From positions 62,001 through 126,000 of the forward strand of contig CAVSMB010000026.1 in NCBI GenBank assembly GCA_963728925.1: DNA of 64,000 nucleotides, written 5' to 3'. The translations under genes were made by a program, and so were the position numbers. The notes beneath the pieces were generated by a model. The model did no database searches, was not told the origin of the DNA, and saw only the letters and a list, made by a program, of their open reading frames with translations. This document shows, piece by piece, positions 26,795-35,203 of this stretch (its first letter is position 1; the number at the start of each line of letters is the position of its first letter). The DNA comes from JBBPZA01 sp963728925 (GTDB lineage Bacteria > Actinomycetota > Thermoleophilia > Solirubrobacterales > Solirubrobacteraceae).

Positions 26795-27058
26795 CCAGCC
26801 CGCTCGCCGGCGCGTCGCTCGACACCGAGCACTCGACGATCGCGTCGACCGGCTCGACCGCGAGCACGTCGGGCGGCTCGCGGACGTCGCCGTGGACGAA
26901 CTCGACGCCCGCCTCGCGCAGGCGCGGCAGGTTGAGCTCCGACCCGCGCCGGCGTAGGTTGTCCAGCGCGACCAGCTCCCATCGCGGGCGGCGCGCGCGA
27001 GCGCGAGCGCGAGGTTCGTCCCGACGAAGCCGGCTCCGCCGGTCAGCAGGACGCGCAT
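26784..27058 (-). pseudogene. Truncated SDR sugar epimerase, N-terminal part only
   Basis: Starts MRVLLTGGAGFVGTNLALAL with the NAD-binding GGAGFVG, loses the frame near 26990, and continues WELVALDNLRRRGSELNLPR, VEFVHGDVREPPDVL and VDAIVECSVSSDAPASG before a TAG at 26784. This covers only the first 90 of the 320 or so residues of CDP-paratose/CDP-tyvelose epimerase-like SDRs (the D-N-L-R-R-R-G-S-E-L-N segment is typical of that group). Its ATG overlaps the stop of the ligase gene upstream. So it is both frameshifted and cut short. Confidence 0.75.
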
Positions 27059-28570
27059 CAGGAGGCGGGCACCGCGGCGCGGCGCTCGGCCGGGTCGGCC
27101 GCGGCCGGCGTCCCTTCGCCCGCGCGCGCCCGCGCGCGCGCCCGCGCGCGGTCTACGACGGCCGCTTCGGGCGGCGCCTCGGACCGGGCGATCAGCGCCC
27201 CGGCCAGGATCAGCGCGGCAGCGTGACCGCCGGAACCTGCCAGTGCCAGTCGATCGAGGCGTGGAGGAACCAGACCAGCAGCGCCGCGCACCAGCCGGCG
27301 GCGATCGCCGCCGGCCGAGGGCCCGGCTCGCCGCGAGGGCGACGCCGGCGACCATGAGCACCAATCCCAGCAGGCCGACGATGCCGAGCTCGGTGGCCAT
27401 CTCGATCGGAGCGAGTGCACCTCGATGACGTTCTCGCTGATGTCGCGCTCGCGAAGCCACGCCACGCGGAAGCCGCCGGAGCCGAGCCCTCGAGCGGGTG
27501 GCGCCGGAATTCCCGGACGCCGACGTCCCAGTAGTCGTAGCGGTTCGAGTAGGCAGAGGTCAGCCGAGTCGCGCGCCCCCTGGATCTTGGGCGCCTCGCC
27601 TCTCGTTGAGCCCTCCGACGACGAGCCCGATGGCCGCCAGGGCGACGATCGCCACCGCGAGAAGCGCCGCGACCGCCGAGCACGTCCGCGCGGGCATCGC
27701 GCCCCGGGCGGGCCCACCACGCGGGAGCGCCGCGGCGCCGGTCGCAAGCGCGAGGAGGACGACGGCCACGATGGCGCCGTCTCGCTCCCGCGCACCGAGC
27801 GAGCCGCCCAACGACGCGACACCGGGCAGGACCGAGGCGCCCAACGCCGCGCCCGCGCCGGCGACGAGCACCATCGCGCCGGCTCGAGCTGTCCGCGAGA
27901 CCGGTGACGGCCACCAGGAGGGCCAGACCGACGACCCCGACCGCGATCGCACCGCGCGAGTAGGACAGGTAGACCCCGGTCCCCAGCGGCGCCGCCGCGG
28001 CGCCCGCAAGGCAGCGGACCGCCAGAGGCCGGCTCCGGTCGCCCGCGAGGCGCGCGCACAGAACGAGGCCCATCCCGGCGAGCGCGCCCTCGGCGTTCCA
28101 GTAGGTGATCGGCTGCTCCAGGCGCTGCCGCCCGAGGACTCGAGTGCGAGAGGGTGACGATGCCCGGCGCCAGCCGCCCGGCCAAGCCGTAGCCGACCAC
28201 CAGGGCGAGCCGGCGGCCAGCGCGGGCTCGACCGCGCGCATGGAGGCGCGGGACCCGAGACTCCAAGGCCAGCAGGAGGCGCCGACGTAGAGCAGGAGCC
28301 GCTCCACGTTCTCGACGTCGCCACCGCGAGCGGGGCCCAGGCGATCGAGACCGCGCTCCAGCCGGTAACCAGGACGAGCCCGCCCAGGGCGAGGCCACCG
28401 GGGAAGCGTGCGTGGCAGCGGCACCGGGCCGGCAAGGGCCAGCGCCAAGACCAAAGCCCAGGCGAGGATCCCGCCGATCAGGCGCGGCTCGGTGAAGTAG
28501 CCGCCCGACCAGAAGGCCAAGACGGTCGGGCCGGCGAGCAGGGCGGCGACGGCAGGTAGGCGCGGCGCAT
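27058..28570 (-). pseudogene. O-antigen ligase/polymerase (Wzy_C family), several indels
   Basis: Starts at an ATG at 28570; the first segment is LPAVAALLAGPTVLAFWSGG. Other readable parts: RLIGGILAWALVLALALAGP, YWNAEGALAGMGLVLCARLA, GTGVYLSYSRGAIAVGVVGL (the SYSRGA motif is typical of Wzy_C proteins), SNRYDYWDVGVREFRRHPLE, ERDISENVIEVHSL and LGIVGLLGLVLMVAGVALAA. These are the large periplasmic loop and late helices of O-antigen ligase-like proteins. It would join or polymerise lipid-linked glycan at the outer membrane face. At least six breaks. The stop overlaps the SDR fragment's ATG. Confidence 0.8.
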
Positions 28571-28769
28571 GACGCGCCAGGCTAGCCGACGGTCCGCTCG
28601 CGGCACCCGGTCGACACAGGAGCCTCCCCGCGCGGACCGGTTCGCGATGACCCCCGCAACCCTTGCGCCGGGGCGTGTTGGTGGAGCGATGCGAGACGCA
28701 GACCCCCACGCCGCACGTCCACCCCGGCGGCGCGCGTGCGGCGGTGACTCGGCTACGGTGCGCCCCCGC

Positions 28770-29882
28770 ATGCGTGTCCTGACCGCAGTCCTCGCCGTCG
28801 CGACGCTGGTCGCGCTGGCGAGCTCGCCGGCGGCATCCGCCGCGAGCCGGAGCGTCCCGTTCGGCTTCATGGGCGCGTCCTTCGACCCGTCGATCGTTCC
28901 CGCCTCGCGCCTCGACGGAGAGATGGCTTTGATGGCCGCACGCGGGGTCGAGAGCATCCGCACGGCCTTCTCCTGGACGGCGTCGCAGCCCTACGGGTCC
29001 CCCGCCGAGCCCCCGGGACCAGACCGGCCGCTTTCGCCTCGTCGATGGCGTCCCCACCGACTTCTCGTACTACGACCGCGTCGTCGCCACGGCCGCCGCT
29101 CACGGCATGCCGGTGCTGCCCGTCGTCCTCTGGGCCCCGCCGTGGGCGGCGAAGCCCGGAACCATCGAGCCACGGGATCCGGCGACCTACGGACGGTTCC
29201 TGGCGGCCCTCGTCGGGCGCTACGGGCCTCGGGGGACGTTGTGGTCCGAGCGCCCGGATCTCCGCGAACGCCAATCCGGCGATGGCAGGTCTGGAACGAG
29301 CCCAACCTCCGCGAGTACTGGCAGTCCCAGCCCTGGGCGACGAGCTACGTCAGCCTGCTGCGCGTCGCGAGCAGGTCGATCAGGCGCTCGACCCCGGCGC
29401 CAAGGTGGTGCTCGGCGGGCTCGTGAACTTCTCGTGGACCAACCTCCAGCGGATCTACGACGCAGGAGGTCGCGGCGCCTTCGACGTCGCCGCAATCCAT
29501 CCCTACACCGCGAAGGTCAGCAACGTCCTCAGGATCGTCAAGCTCGTGCGCAAGGTCATGCGCCGCAACGGGGACCGTCGCGCCGGCATCTCGGTCACCG
29601 AGCTGTCGTGGCCGTCATCGGGGCGCCGGACGAGCATTCGGCGCGGCTTCGAGACACGGAGGCCGGTCAGGCGAAGCTGCTCGCGGCGGCCTACGCGGAG
29701 CTGGCTCAAGCGCGGCGGACCTACGGAGTCGAGAGCGCCTACTGGTACGACTGGGTCTCGCGCGAGGTCTCGCCCTAGGAGCCGTTCGATACGCGGGCCT
29801 GCGCAAGCTCGTCGGGACCGAGATCGTCTCCAAGCCGGCTCTCACCGCTTACGCACGCACCGCCCGGGCGCTCGAGGGCTGA
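28770..29882 (+). pseudogene. Secreted glycosidase-like (cellulase superfamily) protein, several indels
   Basis: A signal peptide (MRVLTAVLAVATLVALA, cleavage near ASA) is followed by RSVPFGFMGASFDPSIVP. Further segments in changing frames: FRLVDGVPTDFSYYDRVVAT, MPVLPVVLWAPPWAAKPGT, RWQVWNEPNLREYWQ, GAFDVAAIHPYTAKVSNVL, ISVTELSWPSS, YGVESAYWYDWVSRE and ARTARALEG. The order NEP (acid/base Glu), HPY and TELSW (nucleophile Glu) is that of clan GH-A glycosidases. It probably trims or degrades a surface or environmental glycan outside the cell. About five breaks. A short homologous remnant lies at 35062. Confidence 0.78.
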
Positions 29883-29951
29883 CGAAGCGGCCCATCGCCA
29901 CGCGCTGCCGCTGAGCCTCCGCGCCGGCCGCAACACGGATAATCCCTGCCG

Positions 29952-30666
29952 ATGACGGCGATCGAGGACGTGGTGATCCTCTGCGGCGGACGGGGGACGC
30001 GTCTCCAGGCCCAGGCGGAGTCGATCCCCAAGCCGCTGGTGGAGATCGGGGATGGCCGATCGTCTGGCACGTGATCCGCATCCACGCCGCCCAGGGCTCG
30101 CGCGCTTCTGGCTGCTCACCGGCTACAAGGGCGAGCTCATCGAGCCTTCGCCCGGGACTGCCCGTGGCCGCCCGGCGTCGAGGTGCGCTGCCTGGACACC
30201 GGCCAGGACACACCGACCGGCGGCCGCGTCCGCCGCGCCGCGCCCAACCTTCAGGGCCGGCCCTTCACCCTCGCCTACGCCGACGGCGTCGCCGAGTGGA
30301 CTTCCGTGCGCTCGTCGCCCACCACGAAGCGCACGAGGGCCTCGCGACGATGACCGTGGTCCGCCCCCAGCTGCCCTTCGGGGTCGCCGAGGTCAACGGC
30401 GACGGCCGCGTGCGCGGCTTCCGCGAGAAGCCGCGGGCCGAGCACTGGGTGAACGGCGGCTTCCTGTGCCTGGAGCCCGGGGCGCTGGACTACATCGGCG
30501 AGGACAGCGGCTCGAGCGGGGCCCGCTCGAGCGCCTGGCCGCGGACGGCCAGCTCCACGCCTACCGGCACGAGGGCTTCTGGGACTGCATGGACACCTAC
30601 AAGGACGCCGTGCTGCTCAACGACCTGTGGGAGCGCGGCGCCGCGCCCTGGAAGGTGTGGGCGTGA
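29952..30666 (+). pseudogene. rfbF: Sugar-1-phosphate nucleotidyltransferase (RfbF-like), several indels
   Basis: Starts MTAIEDVVILCGGRGTRLQA with the nucleotide-binding GGRGTRL, then SIPKPLVEIGDG. After breaks near 30050 and 30110 it continues FWLLTGYKGELIE, and in the last intact frame LATMTVVRPQLPFGVAEVNG, GFREKPRAEHWVNGGFLCLE and YRHEGFWDCMDTYKDAVLLN. The WVNGGFL and FWDCMDTYKD segments are diagnostic of glucose-1-phosphate cytidylyltransferases, which make CDP-glucose. The next gene is a matching CDP-glucose dehydratase type SDR. Rebuilt length about 240 residues. Confidence 0.82.
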
Positions 30667-30704
30667 CGGGCGGACAGTGCGGCTCTCGTTTAGCCGCCTC
30701 CAGG

Positions 30705-31666
30705 ATGCGCTCGGCGCTGGTGACCGGCGCCTTCGGGCTGCTGGGCCCGTGGCTCGTCCGCGCGCTGCTCGACCGCGGCGCGAGGTCACGGTCGTGCGGC
30801 GCAACGTCACCCCGCGCTCGGCCCTCGTGCTGCTCGGGCTCGAGCCGCAGGTCAACGTCGTCTGCGGCTCGGTGACCGACGCCGAACTGATGGATCGGGC
30901 GGTCGGCGAGTACGAGATCGACACCGTCTTCCACCTCGCCGCCCAGACCCTGGTCGGCGTCGCCAACCGCTCGCCCCTGACCACGTGGGAGGCCAACGCC
31001 GAGGAACGTGGACTGTGATGGAGGCGTGCCGCGCTCACGCCGTGCCCCGCGTCGTCGTCGCGTCCTCCGACAAAGCCTACGGGCCTCATGCCGTGCTGCC
31101 CTACCGCGAGGACCTCTTGCTGCCACCACGCTTCCCCTACGACGCCAGCAAGGCCGCGGGCGATCTCATCGCCCGTTCTACTGGCACACCTTCGGCGTCC
31201 CGTGCGACGACCCGCTTCGCCAACCTCTATGGCGGCGGCGACACCAACCGCTCGCGGCTCGTGCCCGAGGCGGTGGGCGCTGGCTTGCGGCCGCCCGCCC
31301 GTCATCCGCTCCGACGGCAGTCCTGAGCGCGACTTCCTCTATGTCGAGGACGCGGTGGAGGCCTACCTGGCGATCGCCGCGGCGCTGGACGAGGGCGAGG
31401 GGGCGAGGGGCGAAGCCTTCAACGCGGGCGGCGGCCGGCCGCACACCGTCCTCGAGGTGGTCGAGCTGATCTGCCGGATCGCCGGCACCGACGTCGCGCC
31501 GGTCGTGCGGTGGACCGGCATCCCGCACGGCGAGATCGACCGCCAGTACGTCGACGCGACCAGGCTGCGGACGATGACCGGCTGGGCGCCGCGCGTGTCG
31601 CTCGAGGAGGGCATGGAGCGGACCGTGGAGTGGTATCGCGACCATCCCGGCCTCCTGGCCCCCTGA
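30705..31666 (+). pseudogene. rfbG: SDR, CDP-glucose 4,6-dehydratase-like (RfbG), several indels
   Basis: Starts MRSALVTGAFGLLGPWLVRA (NAD site TGAFGLLG), followed by FHLAAQTLVGVANRSPLTTW, VPRVVVASSDKAYGPHAVLP, PYDASKAAGDLIA (YxxxK), TTRFANLYGGGDTNRSRLVP and, in an intact last frame, ERDFLYVEDAVEAYLAIAAA to RTVEWYRDHPGLLAP. The SSDKAYG and NLYGGGD-N-SRLVP patterns are those of RfbG-type CDP-glucose 4,6-dehydratases. About five breaks, at least two being one missing C. It would convert CDP-glucose to CDP-4-keto-6-deoxyglucose after the RfbF-like enzyme just upstream. Confidence 0.82.
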
Positions 31667-31714
31667 CGAGCCGATCTCTGCTCCGTCGCACCCGCTTTCG
31701 GATACCTTGCCTCG

Positions 31715-33538
31715 GTGCTCCGCGGGCGAATAGCGCGCCTGAGGCGGAGGCTCGCAGGCAGGGTGCCGGCCGGCGTCGGCGGGTCGGATACGGCCCAGGC
31801 GGCCGGCCTCGCCTCTGCAGCGCTCGGCGCGAACCTCCTGGCGCTGCTGTTCACCGTCGTCTTCGCGCGCCTGCTGGGCGCCTCGGACTATGGCTCGCTG
31901 GCGGCGCTGCTGTCGACCTACATCATCCTCTCCGTCCCGGGCTCGGCGCTGCAGGTCGCCGCGGCTCGCGAGACCGCGATGGGACGCCTGGGCCGGGGCG
32001 GGGCGGTCGCAGCGACGGTCGCGCACTGGATGCGCCGGCTGACGCTGATCACCCTAGCCAGCGCGGTGATCGGCGTGCTCGCCCGCGAGCCGCTCGCCAC
32101 GGCGATCGGCGTGGAGGAGACGTGGGCGGCCGCCGCGATCCCCGTAACCGGCTGCGCGTGGGTCCTCTTGTGCGTAATGCGCGGGGTACTCCAGGGCCTG
32201 CACGCCTACCGGCCCGTTGGGCTGAGCATCATCGGCGAGGCGACCGGGCGGCTCGCGTTTGGAGCTGCGCTCTTCGCGATCGGCGGTGCGGTCACCGGCG
32301 CCTACCTCGCGACGCCGCTGTCGATGCTGGCCGCGACCGCCGCTCTCATCCCGGTCCTCCGGCACCGCACCGGCGCCTCCGACCACGGGCCCGAGCGCCG
32401 CAGGTTGCGCTCACTCGCCGTGGAGACATGGGCCCCGGTGATCGCGCTCACCCTGGTGGCGATTCTGCAGAACATCGACGTAATCATCGTCAAGCACCAA
32501 GTCGGCGGTGACCTGGCGGGCTCCTATGCGGCTATCTCGGTGGCGGCGAAGGCGATCATCTGGGTGGCGATCGGCCTGTCGATGCATCTCGTGCCCGACA
32601 CGGCGCGGCGCGTGCGCGAAGGCGACGATCCGCGCCGCGCGCTCATCCGTGCCCTTGCCATCGTTGGCGTGCTCGCCGTCCCCGCGCTGGCCATCTTCGC
32701 CGCAGCGCCCACGGCGCTGATCCGTGTTGCCTTCGGCTCGGACCTCACGCAGGCGAGCTCCGCGCTGCTGACCCTCGGCGTGGCGATGCTGACGCTCGCC
32801 TTCACCTACCTGGCGGTGCAGTACCAGCTCGCGTTGAGGCGCCGGGCGTTCCTTGGCGTTTTGGCCGTCGGCGCCGCACTCGAGCCGGCCATCCTCCTCG
32901 CGACGGGCGTGACCGATCCCGAGACCTTCGCGGCGCTCGTGCTCGTCGTCCAGGCCGGAACGGCCGCGGCAGTGCTGGGGTACGCCGCACGTGCGGCGCT
33001 GCCGGGCCGGCAGCGGGCCGAGCGGGAGAGAGCGGGGAGGACCGCGACGCGAGGCACCAGGCCGGATTGCGGACGGAGCCCGCTCGTCGTCGCATCTCGG
33101 CGCGCTAGGCCCTGCGGACCGCGGACCCTGGGACCGCCTCGAGGGAGGACTGCGACGCGCACATCGCCGACGCGGGCGAGCGCAGCAACGGCCAGTCGTG
33201 GTGGCGCTCGTCGCGCCGGAAGCGGACCAGCACTCCGAGCGTGCGGAGGCCGTAGACCACGCTGCGCCGGAACGAGACCGACGAGGCCTCAAGGAAGTAC
33301 CGGGTCGGGATCGGCACCTCGACGACGGTTGCGCCGCACGCGGCCGCCTGAGCGAAGATCTCCTGGTCGAAGACGAACTCGTCGCTGTTGCGCAGGAAGG
33401 CGATCGAGCGTAGGAACGCCGCGGAGAACGCCCGATACCCGGTGTGGTACTCGGAGAAGGAACGGCGAAACGCGACGTTCTCGACCGCGGTCAGGAGCCT
33501 TTTGCCGATCCATCTCCAGCGCGGCATCCCGCCCATGA
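31715..33538 (+). CDS. Polysaccharide flippase (Wzx/MATE-like membrane protein)
   Basis: The first 435 residues (to about 33020) form a 12 to 14 helix membrane protein of the oligosaccharide flippase type: LASAALGANLLALLFTVVFA, RLLGASDYGSLAALLSTYII, QNIDVIIVKHQVGGDLAGSY and AAISVAAKAIIWVAIGLSMH are characteristic. It would move lipid-linked glycan across the membrane. The open frame runs on to 33538, but the last 430 bases lie antisense to the gene at 33105 and turn Arg/Ser rich, so the real C-terminus is probably near 33020 to 33110 and the stop has been shifted out of frame. A TAG is present in another frame at about 33107. GTG start at 31715. Confidence 0.82.
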   Translation: MLRGRIARLRRRLAGRVPAGVGGSDTAQAAGLASAALGANLLALLFTVVFARLLGASDYGSLAALLSTYIILSVPGSALQVAAARETAMGRLGRGGAVAATVAHWMRRLTLITLASAVIGVLAREPLATAIGVEETWAAAAIPVTGCAWVLLCVMRGVLQGLHAYRPVGLSIIGEATGRLAFGAALFAIGGAVTGAYLATPLSMLAATAALIPVLRHRTGASDHGPERRRLRSLAVETWAPVIALTLVAILQNIDVIIVKHQVGGDLAGSYAAISVAAKAIIWVAIGLSMHLVPDTARRVREGDDPRRALIRALAIVGVLAVPALAIFAAAPTALIRVAFGSDLTQASSALLTLGVAMLTLAFTYLAVQYQLALRRRAFLGVLAVGAALEPAILLATGVTDPETFAALVLVVQAGTAAAVLGYAARAALPGRQRAERERAGRTATRGTRPDCGRSPLVVASRRARPCGPRTLGPPRGRTATRTSPTRASAATASRGGARRAGSGPALRACGGRRPRCAGTRPTRPQGSTGSGSAPRRRLRRTRPPERRSPGRRRTRRCCAGRRSSVGTPRRTPDTRCGTRRRNGETRRSRPRSGAFCRSISSAASRP

Positions 33539-34829
33539 TCGCCCGGTCGCGGAGCAGCCGCGAGCCGATCACGACGTCGGCCCGGCCTTCGAGGATCGGC
33601 GCGACCATCTTCGGGATCAGGGCGGGGTCGTACTGGTTGTCGGCGTGGACCATGACGACCACGTCGGCGCCGTCGAGCAGCGAGCGCTGGTAGCAGGTCA
33701 TCTGGTTGGCGCCGTAGCCCCGGTTCACCGGATGGCGCATGACCTCGAAGCCCGCGTCCAGCGCCGCGCGTGTTGTCGCGTCCGGAGAGGCGTCGTCGAC
33801 GAGGAGCGCGCGGTCGGCGGCCCCGGCGGGAAGCTCCTCGGCCACTTGCGCGATCGTCTTCGTGGCTCGGTAGGCGGGAAGCACGACGTGCACGCTCCGG
33901 GGGCCGCCACGATCGCGGACGAGCGGCGTGCGTGGTCGCTGGACCGCGACCTTGCGTGCCACGACGACGCGCTCGTCGCCGAGCGACAGCGACACCATCG
34001 CGCTCCCCGGCGGCCGCCGAGCGGCCGAGGTGAGAGCTCCGAGCGTCCGGCTGCGCTCCCCGAGCCCCGAGAGCCAGTAGCGCAGGGAGAAGGTGCGGAC
34101 GAACGGCACGTCGCGCGCGATCACCAGCCCGGTGGACGCGACGAGCTCGCGCAGTATCGCGCGCGGCAGCAGTACGGTGTGCGCCGGCAGGTAGCCCCAC
34201 CAACGCGGGCCCGCGAGCCGTGCCGCGACGGAGGCGGGGTCTGGCGTGACGAGGAGCAGCGCGCCCCCAGGGGCGAGGAGGCGATGACATCGTTCCAGCG
34301 CGGCTGCCGGATCCTCGAGGTGCTCTAGTACGTCGGCGAGGACCACGACGTCCCAGCGGCCGTCTTGATCGGAAGGCAGTGCCTCCAGTGGCACTTCCCT
34401 CACCGGCAGGCGAAGACGGTCGCGCGCGTAGGCCACCGCTCGGGCTGAGAGCTCGAGCCCGAGAACGTCGTAGCCCCGTCGCCGCGCCTCGTCGAGCAGC
34501 AGGCCGTGGCCGCAGCCGACGTCGAGCAGGCGGCCCGGGGCACGGTCGCCGACCAGCTCGAGCAGGCGCTTTGCGGTTCGCCTGCGACCGCGCTGCTCAT
34601 CGAGGTACTCGTCGTCCGCCATCGAGCGGTAGAGCTCCTGCAGTGACGCGCCGCCGGGAAGCGCGGGCTGGTGCACCGCGTGGCAGTCCTCACAGCGGTA
34701 CAGGTCGCCGTGGACTCCAGGAGCGTGGCAGCTCGGCGCGAGGTGCGCCGGAGCCGGCAGCATCGTCACACCGGGATAGCGGAGGTGGAGCCGCCCCTCG
34801 CAGACCTTGCAGCGTGTCGTTGCGGGCAC
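33105..34829 (-). CDS. Fused methyltransferase and GT2 glycosyltransferase
   Basis: 574 residues. The N-terminus has Cys pairs (CKVC at 7 to 10, CEDC near 45) typical of a small zinc site in glycan methyltransferases. Residues about 95 to 230 are a class I SAM domain (GRLLDVGCGHGLLLDEARRR, DVVVLADVLEHLEDP). Residues about 310 to 540 are a GT2 domain of the DPM1-like type: SVHVVLPAYRATKTIAQV, LLVDDASPDATTRA, VMVHADNQYDPALI and FSEYHTGYRAFS. One protein could thus methylate and transfer a sugar in linked steps, or act on the same lipid carrier. The frame is intact. It starts near the remnant zone at 34852. Confidence 0.88.
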   Translation of the reverse strand: MPATTRCKVCEGRLHLRYPGVTMLPAPAHLAPSCHAPGVHGDLYRCEDCHAVHQPALPGGASLQELYRSMADDEYLDEQRGRRRTAKRLLELVGDRAPGRLLDVGCGHGLLLDEARRRGYDVLGLELSARAVAYARDRLRLPVREVPLEALPSDQDGRWDVVVLADVLEHLEDPAAALERCHRLLAPGGALLLVTPDPASVAARLAGPRWWGYLPAHTVLLPRAILRELVASTGLVIARDVPFVRTFSLRYWLSGLGERSRTLGALTSAARRPPGSAMVSLSLGDERVVVARKVAVQRPRTPLVRDRGGPRSVHVVLPAYRATKTIAQVAEELPAGAADRALLVDDASPDATTRAALDAGFEVMRHPVNRGYGANQMTCYQRSLLDGADVVVMVHADNQYDPALIPKMVAPILEGRADVVIGSRLLRDRAIMGGMPRWRWIGKRLLTAVENVAFRRSFSEYHTGYRAFSAAFLRSIAFLRNSDEFVFDQEIFAQAAACGATVVEVPIPTRYFLEASSVSFRRSVVYGLRTLGVLVRFRRDERHHDWPLLRSPASAMCASQSSLEAVPGSAVRRA

Positions 34830-34851
34830 GAAGTGGATGGTAGGCCCCGCT

Positions 34852-34975
34852 CACCGCAACGGCGGCACGAACCAGGTGTTGATGGAGCGTGCGCGAAGCG
34901 TCCCTCGGTTCCCGGTTCCACGTGGACCGGCGTGAAGATGTCGGCCTTGGACCAGGCAGCTCGGCCGCTCGGCAT
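34852..34975 (-). pseudogene. GT4 glycosyltransferase fragment
   Basis: About 75 bases match the gene at 37897. Minus-strand reading gives SKADIFTPVHVEPGTEGRFA against EADIFTPVYDERGTEGRFA there, and with one base added HRSINTWFVPPLR then a TGA at 34852, against HRTIKTSYLQRLR. At the DNA level GCGAAGCGTCCCTC and GTGAAGATGTCGGCCT are shared. Only about 35 codons of a 390-codon gene remain, with no start of the family upstream. It is a relic, part of a fragment zone 34830 to 35203 that contains no complete gene. Confidence 0.7.
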
Positions 34976-35061
34976 GCCGCGAGCGCGCCTACCTCGGTGC
35001 GCCGGACGAGCCGGCGCCTCCTCTAGGATCCTCCGCCCTCCCGGATCGCCTCGCCGTAGTC

Positions 35062-35166
35062 GTGGACGCAGTGCGGCTCGCCTCGATCGCCGCCGGGGCT
35101 CAGGCGGCCGAGCCGGCCCTAGCGCAGAACCGCAGCTTCCCGTTCGGCTTCATGGGCGCTGCGGAG
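35062..35166 (+). pseudogene. Signal-peptide remnant of a glycosidase-like gene
   Basis: From a GTG at 35062 the plus strand encodes a short Ala-rich leader (ASIAAGAQAAEPALAQN) followed by RSFPFGFMGAAES. The block CCCGTTCGGCTTCATGGGCG is shared base for base with the secreted glycosidase-like gene at 28770 (RSVPFGFMGASFD). The similarity ends after the motif, and 40 bases on lies the end of the oppositely oriented membrane protein at 35204. So the start of a second copy was kept and the rest lost. The bases 34976 to 35061 between the two relics show nothing I can identify. Confidence 0.6.
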
Positions 35167-35203
35167 AGCGTTCGCGGGCGTGCCAGGCTCACCGCGGCCG
35201 GGC

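Noticed and set aside
33110..33538. C-terminal extension of the flippase
   Set aside because: It is antisense to the intact GT2 domain of the gene at 33105 and has no hydrophobic helices.
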